This document shows positions 57,168-64,000 of a DNA stretch of 64,000 nt, one piece after another. How positions within the stretch are numbered: position 1 is the first letter of the stretch; each line of letters begins with the position of its first letter. The DNA is from Lamellibrachia satsuma (taxonomy: Eukaryota; Annelida; Polychaeta; Sabellida; Siboglinidae), in assembly GCA_033239005.1 (NCBI GenBank), contig BSQZ01000071.1, forward strand, positions 2,768,352-2,832,351. The letters are read 5' to 3'. The translations under genes and the position numbers were made by a program. Below the pieces are notes generated by a model. That model ran no database searches, was not told where the DNA came from, and saw only the letters and a list, made by a program, of their open reading frames with translations.

Positions 57168-57999
57168 CTGGAAAAATACACAATATAAATGTATTTCATG
57201 AACAAAAAAGTATCCAAGACATGTTCAAAAACAAAAGCCCCCTTTACTACGTATGCAGGGGTATGGCATTGAATGCAATTTACTTTATTGGCATTGCCAT
57301 ATTATACACACCCGCGCGCGTGTTTATAGGCTATGTAATATGTATACGATAATTACCAAGGCAAATTGTAGTAATATAATAAACCATAGTCACAACTCTG
57401 CCTCTGATGTGCCTGGATGGCCCCTTGGCCTGAATGTCAACACAATCACGAATATCAACAGCATGAATTAGACCAGCGTCAAATCGTTTATATAGTAATA
57501 GTTATGCCACAAAGATAAAACACAAATGCATATAAATCAGAATCATACAAATCACAAATGTATATAAATCAGAATCATATGCATTATCATAGTGAACATA
57601 TGAAATATCAGAAATTAAACTTCCACTGAGTGCCATTCTCGCTGGCACCATGGCATGGTCGAAGACGAAGTTGCTAACTACAACGATGCAAGCTTTCGCT
57701 ACCTCCCAGTACCGTAACCGCCCACTCGCTTTGGACCAAACGGCATAATGTCGTTTTACAAAGCGATATAAAGGAACGAAACGCAGGGGGTAAAAAAGTC
57801 AATTGAATCGAACGTAGCTGGTATTTCAAGCTGACGTCAGGGGATGGAAATTAGTACTACAACAAATTAGAGCGCTTGCTTTGAGGGAATCCGATATCAC
57901 GTGATGGTGTCCGGCAAATTCCTTTGTCACCGAGATGATTCAAAGGCGGTCTTTTATAGTCAGAATTACACGGATACCCGCCGCGCACATTTTAAAACT

Positions 58000-58395
58000 G
58001 TTTAACAAGATTTGTCATCCAAGCCAAAGGCCCAGATGGCAAGTGGACAAGGAAGCCATTAGCTTATCGAGAGTCCAACAATGTTCATCTACTTATAACC
58101 CGCCCTCCTGAGATATGTGTCAACCTTGTTTTTAAACATATTCACACTGCTTACTGTAACTCCTAAGTCCTTTTCTTTCCCAGTAGTACCCAGAACAGTA
58201 TCTCACATTTTATAGTTTACATCCAAGTTCCCATGTCCTGTATGTAGGCATTTACATTTCCCAAAATTGAACAACATCTGCCATTTCTCAGACCATTTCA
58301 CTAATCTGTCTAGATCGTTTTGTAAATGTTGTTTATCACCATCAGTATTAACCTTTCTAAACAGTTTTGTGTCATCCGCGTTTGTACCATCATGG
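58000..58395 (-). mobile_element. CR1-family fragment nested in the right arm
   Basis: Contains the family 3' UTR (58000-58085) joined to an upstream RT piece (LDRLVKWSEKWQMLFNFGK, 58203-58350), with sequence between them missing. The left arm is contiguous across this point, so this is an insertion in the right arm. Confidence 0.85.
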
Positions 58396-58982
58396 GGATT
58401 TCCCGTGATATGCACCATGTTGGAATGGCAGCGGTTTTTGGCGGAAAATCACCTACTGTTCCATTAGCCTAAAAAAAAAGACTTAGCAATTATAGGCATC
58501 ATACAAAAGACACGTTTTATGACAGAACATATCTATTTCGACAGTGCAACTTAAATGAATGGCAAGTTTAATAATATATATACACGAAAATGGCAACAAC
58601 TTGAAATTCATTTTATTCAGTCAAATCCGACCCGAGTGTCTCGTTAACAGACGTCAAATTTGACAGCTCATCACTTTATTTCTTTTATTCCGTAGCTTTG
58701 AAATTGCAGTTTCATGGGTAAATTTGGGGACACAAAAATGTATGTCGTGGTAACAGATTTACGTCAGCCTCAGTACAAATACTGTACATACCTAAACACT
58801 AAGTACTGTTCATAATCAAATAATGAAGTTAAGGCATTATGGGGAACAGTAAACCACTTGAAAGTTGTGATAAATGTAATGTAAAACAAAACAGGAAGAA
58901 ATGATGGGACACAACAAACAATTTTGATGCGACAGGCAAAATGGTCGAGTGTTTTTGTGTGTAAAATACACACATGCTCTGT

Positions 58983-59303
58983 AAAGGTAAAGGTAAAGTC
59001 ATCCCCCAGGCATTACGCCTTAGGAAGCCATGAAGGCTTATATGGCCAGTGCTTAAACCTGGTTTCTGTAGTACGAAGCAACTTAAAGTGCAGTTATACT
59101 GACTCTCCTGGACGGGACACTAGTCCATCGCAGGTACCTTCCAAACAGTGTTTGTACTCATTTGCAGCTGAGTAGACTGAGGCAAAGTAGGGTAAACGAA
59201 ATTGCCTAAGCTTCGAAAATGAACCGTGCCCAGTGTGGGTCTTGAACTCACAATCCTCGAATTTAGAGTCCAACACCTTAACCACTAGGCCACGGGTGCC
59301 CCC
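58983..59303 (-). mobile_element. tRNA-derived SINE with 12-bp target duplication
   Basis: On the minus strand the head contains a pol III A box (tggcctagtggttaagg) and B box (gagttcaagacc) in tRNA spacing. A body with gcgatggactagtgtcccgt and a ctttac-type tail follow. The 12-bp cacatgctctgt lies directly on both sides (58971-58982 and 59304-59315). Inserted at the end of CR1 sequence. Confidence 0.85.
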
Positions 59304-59319
59304 CACATGCTCTGTGATA

Positions 59320-62300
59320 TCATATAAATCAAAGTTGTGTGTTTAAGTACTGATCCCTGCGGTACCCCACTCAGAACAGATTTCCAGTTTGAAATCTCAC
59401 CATCTACTATTACTCTCTGTCTTCTGTGTAAGCCACTCTTCTATCCAGTTGATTACGTCATTACCATGGGCTTTTAGTTTAAGTAGCAATCTTTGATGTT
59501 GCACTTTATCGAAAGCTTTCTGAAAATCTAAGTAGACAACATCCACTGGTGACCTTGCTTTTAGGAACTCGTGTTGAGATGTATTTATTAATTTATGTTT
59601 TACAAGGAATTCCACCATGTGGTATCTAATTAATGTTTCAAGTAATTTACATACAACTGATGTTAAACTCACTGGTCTGTAATTTTCTGGTTTGTTCCTT
59701 GATCCTTTCTTAAATAGTGGCGTAATGTTTGCTTCTTTCCATTCTGAAGGAACTGTTCCTTCTTCTAGTGACAAGTTAAACAATTTTGCAAGTGGTGTAC
59801 TAATTTGCTCAACACTTTCTTTAAGCAGTTATGGTGGTATCCCATCAACTTGCGGTGATTTATTATCTTTCATCTTCTTAATTTTCTTTGCTATCATTTC
59901 AGGAGTTACAAATAACTGTCCTAAATGTTCTGATTAACTGCCCTCAAATTTAGTAAATGGAACTGGAGGTGAGCTAATATCTTCTGTGGTAAAAACTGAG
60001 CTGAAATATTCATTCAGGACCTCTGCCATTTGAAACCTGTCTGAAATTATGTTTCCACTGTTGTTTTCCAGTGGTCCGACCTTATCTCGAATTTTCTGTT
60101 TACTCCTTACATAAGCATAGAAACTCTTGCTGTACCTTTTTTATATTACATGCTAATTTTTTTCAGTCAAATGTTCTTTTAGATTTTCTCATTTCAGTTG
60201 TAGCTAGGTTAAGTGCCTCTGTAATTTGCATAGTTTTCATCCTTTGTGGTGCGCCTATAAACCCTCCACATAGTTTGCTTAAACACAATTTTTCTAATAG
60301 CTTCTTTTGACAAGTCTTTCTAAAGGGAACAAATTTATCGATGATACTCTCAATTTCATATTTTAGAATATTCCAACATTCAACTGCGGCCTTATTCATC
60401 AGCATGTTATTCCAATCTAGCTTTGCTAAGTATTTTCTCATAACTTTATAGTTACCTTTGTGGAAGTTTCTCCTATACGTTATTTTATTTTGACTCTCTG
60501 ATTTTACATTGATGTCAACATGTATTTGATTGTGGTTACTGTTACCCAATGGTTCATGTATTTTTCCATTGTCCACTAATTCTTTTTGTGATGACAAAAC
60601 TATATATAATACATTATCTTCCCTGGTTGGTTCTAGCATGTGCTGAGAAAGAAGTTATCCTGAATTAAAAATAGAAATTGTTGGTCCTCAACCCCTGTAC
60701 TCTCTAGAGATTTCTGTTGTATGTGTCCATGGTTAAATCTCCCCTTTACTAACTTCCTTTATAGAATTTTGTATTTTTGTGTTATCCTCTTCGTTTATGT
60801 TTGGACTTCGATAAACTAATCCAATAGTTAATTTTTAATTTCCTTAAACTATTTTGCACCAAACGGCTTCATCGCAATCTGCTTCCCTTTCTAATCTTAT
60901 TTCATAAGCCTGAATAGATTCTTTAACATATAAAATAACTCCCCCTCCCCTTCTTCCTATTTGATCTCTCCTAAACATTACGTATCCTGTCAATCCTAAT
61001 TCAGCATATGTTATATCTTTGTTGGCCCATGATTCGGTAATACCAGTTATGTGAGGGTCAATATATTCTACCATAATATTAAATAATTTGTTTTATTTAC
61101 TATACTCCTAGTATTTAAACACATGCATTTATGACCTGCTTCAGACCTGTCTTTAGGACATTTTGTGATTGGTTTGTCTGTACTAGTGGCCTCTTGTCCT
61201 GCTTGAGGCATCTCTAAGTAACCCCCTGCCCTTCTAGTTTAAACAATGTTTACTACCAAAAATATTTGTTATGTTACCCATGCCACTCTCTACTGCTGCC
61301 GTGAGTCCATCCGCAAATACTGCTGCCCCCTTTCAATTTAGATGAAGCACATCCTTCATGTACATATCAGCCCTCCCAACAAAACTTCTCCACAAATCCA
61401 ACTTCCTCTTCCCTACATAGCTTCTCGACTAGCATGTTAATTGCCATCCTCCGGCAATTTCGATATATGTGACCCCCTCCTTCCTGTTACTGGTAAAATC
61501 CATGAGATTATTACCTGTTCAACCCGCGTCTGCTTTAGTGTTCTCACAAACTTCCTGTATTTCCTAACTATGGCAGTTGTACCCTCCCTCTCTATGTTAT
61601 TTGTCCCTACGTGTACTAAAACAGATACATCCTTGCCCGAACCCACAATGTTTTCTACCCTCTCAGTTATCCCCTCTATTTTGGCCCCAGGCAAACAAAC
61701 CACCACGTCATCTCCCTTGTTTAAGGCTCTGTCGGTCTTCCAAACTATTGAGTCCCCCACAAACACCCTTGCTCTCTTTCTCACCCCCTCTATCACTGCC
61801 TTAGAATTGCTCTTTCGATGGATCCCTTCCATCACATTCTGTCCTGCAGCCTTGTCACTTGGCAGCCTGTTATCAGTCTCTCACTCACCCGTCAACATGT
61901 CACCTTTCCCTCCCGTCTCCTGGCTAACTTGCGCTCCCATCGCCTTCCCTCCTGACACCTTCCCTCCCGTCTCCCTCACTCCCATTGCCTTAACTATCAT
62001 CTCCTTCCCCGTCTCCTTCGCTACTGCCTCCCCCACTCCCCTCTCCTTCCATCCATTTGTCTTCCCTCCCATTTCTTTTCTTCCCGTCTCCTTTCGTCCT
62101 GTCTCCCTACGTCCCATCTCCTTACTTCCTGTCTCCCTATGCCCTGTCACCTTTCCTCCTCTCAGCCTCCTCCCAGGTTAAAGTGAGCTCTCTCCCTAGC
62201 ATCTCTCTCCTCATCTTCCCCCACTTTATCATCTACTGTCCCCCCACCGGAACCACTGGCACAACCCACCTGCTCCCTTCCCACCATTGCCACAACGAGC

Positions 62301-62470
62301 AGCCTCAGCTCAACTCCACCTCAAGTTCCATCATCTTCGTACATCTCCTACACTCAAAACTAAAACTATCCGCCTGAACCTCAGCCCAGGATTCCTCACA
62401 CCCGGACTTGACGAAGTCCACCCAGTTGCTGCAACTGCTGCATATTAAATTCCTGGTGGCCTTTATTAAT
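59320..62470 (-). mobile_element. CR1-family LINE with ORF1 and most of ORF2
   Basis: From right to left on the minus strand: ORF1 (see next entry), endonuclease (DPHITGITESWANKD, GLTGYVMFRRD, GGGVILYVKESI, DNVLYIVLSSQKELVDN), linker, RT (GTVPSEWKEANITPLFKKGS, ENYRPVSLTSVVCKLLET, VDVVYLDFQKAFDKVQH) up to LSGVPQGSVL near 59340. There the element is cut, before the active-site block. Several stops and frameshifts. The most complete 5' copy of the family in the window. Confidence 0.88.
61437..62450 (-). pseudogene. CR1 ORF1: zinc-finger, repeat linker and SGNH-esterase-like region
   Basis: Minus strand starts with CSSCSNWVDFVKSGCEE, then FECRRCTKMMELEVEL (PHD-like cysteine pattern, 62330-62450). 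Next a Gly/Lys/Glu-rich repeat of RRETGRKETGRKEMG type (61881-62150), then RARVFVGDSIVWKTDRALNK, VVVCLPGAKIEGITERVENI and VSVLVHVGTNN (61437-61780), with the GDS block and VGTNN block of SGNH hydrolases. Known CR1 ORF1 proteins carry such an esterase domain. The catalytic DxxH block is not visible, and the frame is broken between parts. Confidence 0.75.
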
Positions 62471-63013
62471 ATATTAAATGCCTAGTGGCCTCTACTAGAC
62501 GGCCATCTCTTGCCAGAGCCTTGCAGTCCAGACAACATGCATGTTTACAAGAATTGGCAATATAAATGTAAGTCCACTTGGATCAGCTGCTGGCTGATTG
62601 ATTTGATGATCTAATTCACTGTACAGTTGTTATGTATTACAGATGACTTTGGTGCACAAGATTGATCATGAGTCAACTGATTCTCCTAAATACAGTATTA
62701 TGACAGCTCTCTTTGAGGTGAGGTATTATTCTATTTATCTTAGAAGAGAGTCACTTTCAAATATCTCTAGATAAAATTCTTTGCTGCAATAATTTTTTTT
62801 GCATAAATAAAAATATTTTTTGTGGCACCACCAACAAAATGCCACCTGTCACAAACCCAAGAAGCCTAGATTTCTAACCATTTCCATTGGGCACTTCCGG
62901 TGTAGGTATAATGTGGACTAGTTATATAGACCACCATAATACATGGAGATGAGTGTCAAAAAATTGATTAATTGCTAAAGTTCTATTTTTGATGCTTGTG
63001 TTGTATGCATATC
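62471..63013 (+). other. Unassigned; one weak exon candidate
   Basis: 62643-62717 lies between ttacag and gtgagg and reads MTLVHKIDHESTDSPKY and SIMTALFE, phase 0 to 0. No family recognised, so it is not called as a gene. The rest shows nothing. Confidence 0.25.
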
Positions 63014-63116
<103 letters not shown>

Positions 63117-63134
63117 ATCCATCCATCCATCCCT

Positions 63135-64000
63135 TGTACTCCATGTGGAGCATAGATCGACCACAAGCTTCCTCTACTTGTCTCGGGACAAAACTTCCAG
63201 CTTACCCCTGGAGTGTCCCAACATCCGCCCTTCAGTCTCCACAGACTTTCTCCTTCTCCTCCAGATTTCTTCGTTTGTGATTTTGTCCTGCCATTTTATG
63301 TGAAGGATCTGTTAATGAAGGTCTGCACTTTGTGTGTTAAGGCCTTTGTTATGCGCCAGGTTTCATACGATTAAAGAAGGACTGACTTAACGTTGGTGTT
63401 AAAAATCCAAAGCTTGGTCTTGACAGATGACCTGTGAAGTCCAAATGGGTCTTAGGGTTTTAAATGCTGCTGTGGCTTTCCCTGTCCTGCTTTTGATGTC
63501 TCGTTCTCTGTCTGCTCACAATACTTCCTAGGTATGTGAACTGCTCCACAGGTATGTGAACTGGTCCTGGTTTTCTTTTGCTGATCTTCACTGCAAATCT
63601 GCAAAGTCAGTATCCTCTAGCTGTTTGGAAAGTGTCCATTGGATTCCCTGCTGGCAACCTTCTTTTGTTGATGCCATAATCCAGTCAACTGCCAGCAGGA
63701 ACAGAAATGGAGACAGCATACACCCTTGGCGGACCCCTAATAATATGGAGAAGGGTTCATCCAAGGAACGGTTGTGGACAAACTGGCTAGTGGATGGTTC
63801 ATAACTCATAAGTTGTATAAATCAGTCTGATTATTTTTTGCAGGATACCATAATGTGCAAGTAACTTCCAAAGGGCAGTACGGTCGACTCTATCAAAAAC
63901 TTTTTCGACGTTTATGAAAGTGATATAAAGAGGAGAATTCCACTCCAGGGACTGTTCAATGATCACTCATAGAGTAGCTATATGGTTCGTGCATGACCTC
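63135..64000 (-). mobile_element. RTE-like LINE RT, C-terminal part, running off the right edge
   Basis: Minus strand reads FINVEKVFDRVDRTALWKLL, HYGILQKIIRLIYTTY, LLGVRQGCMLSPFLFLLAVD, GIQWTLSKQLEDTDFADLQ (active-site FADD reduced to FADL), then FTYLWSS and degraded C-terminal sequence. Several frameshifts. Confidence 0.82.

Larger units (their letters stand above)
56160..58647 (-). repeat. Inverted duplication, right arm (Mutator-like sequence)
   Basis: Partner of the left arm in reverse orientation; includes a nested CR1 fragment (58000-58395) not present in the left arm, and lacks about 58 bp inside the transposase exon. Confidence 0.88.

Noticed and set aside
59220..59303. Free-standing tRNA gene on the minus strand
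   Set aside because: A and B boxes are present, but the sequence continues into a SINE body and tail with target duplication.
61441..62181. 246-residue plus-strand Pro/Ser-rich frame
   Set aside because: Antisense of the CR1 ORF1 esterase and charged-repeat region on the minus strand.
62643..62717. 75-nt exon with good splice sites resembling a potassium-channel-like segment
   Set aside because: Too short, no second exon and only loose resemblance; left as a note.

Overview
This is a gene-poor, AT-rich stretch of an invertebrate animal genome, probably a marine invertebrate. The evidence is small symmetric exons with GT-AG introns, extracellular domains typical of animals (EGF, F5/8-like fucolectin/FTP, chitin-binding CBM14, PAN/Apple), several LINE families, tRNA-derived SINE structure, DNA transposons and very long (AC)n arrays. 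I cannot name a species. There is no bacterial-style operon structure, CRISPR array or rRNA, and no free-standing tRNA that I can support.

Region 1 (1-2447) is the 5' half of a CR1/L2-type LINE on the minus strand. It carries a 2A-like GDIHPNPGP motif upstream of its endonuclease and runs off the left edge.

Region 2 (2537-34161) is the 3' part of one large plus-strand gene with at least 21 exons. In order they encode EGF x2, FTP lectin domain 1 (two exons), EGF, FTP lectin domain 2 (two exons), ten consecutive EGF exons, CBM14, EGF x2, and a terminal PAN/Apple exon with stop codon and polyA signal. Every internal exon starts and ends in phase 1, so exons can be lost, duplicated or skipped without a frameshift. 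One two-exon unit (17.1-18.0 kb) was recently duplicated to 19.0-20.0 kb. The predicted product is a secreted or cell-surface mosaic lectin of about 1,000 residues from the visible part; its signal peptide lies left of the window. Its introns hold degraded LINE, Penelope-like and unclassified mobile sequences, a 43-bp minisatellite, nested AT palindromes and a 719-bp (AC)n array.

Region 3 (34.4-40.6 kb) contains CR1 and L2-like LINE remnants and a hAT transposase C-terminal fragment. It is followed by a possible signal-peptide first exon (40609-40705) of a second plus-strand gene.

Region 4 (41178-47853) is a Ginger1-type DNA transposon. It has 68-bp terminal inverted repeats, a CCGG target duplication, and an intron-split gypsy-like integrase gene on the minus strand with all three DDE catalytic positions readable across exons. 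A 1,150-bp (AC)n array starts at a predicted splice donor of this gene. The 3' end of the integrase gene is not recognisable.

Region 5 (47.9-64 kb) is a nest of repeats: a hAT-like TIR element; a roughly 2-3 kb imperfect inverted duplication (50.9-53.8 against 56.2-58.6 kb) carrying Mutator-like transposase N-terminal exons in both arms; an 808-bp TIR element inserted in one arm and a CR1 fragment in the other; a tRNA-type SINE with a 12-bp target duplication; a CR1 element retaining an ORF1 with zinc-finger and SGNH-esterase-like regions; and an RTE-like LINE at the right edge.
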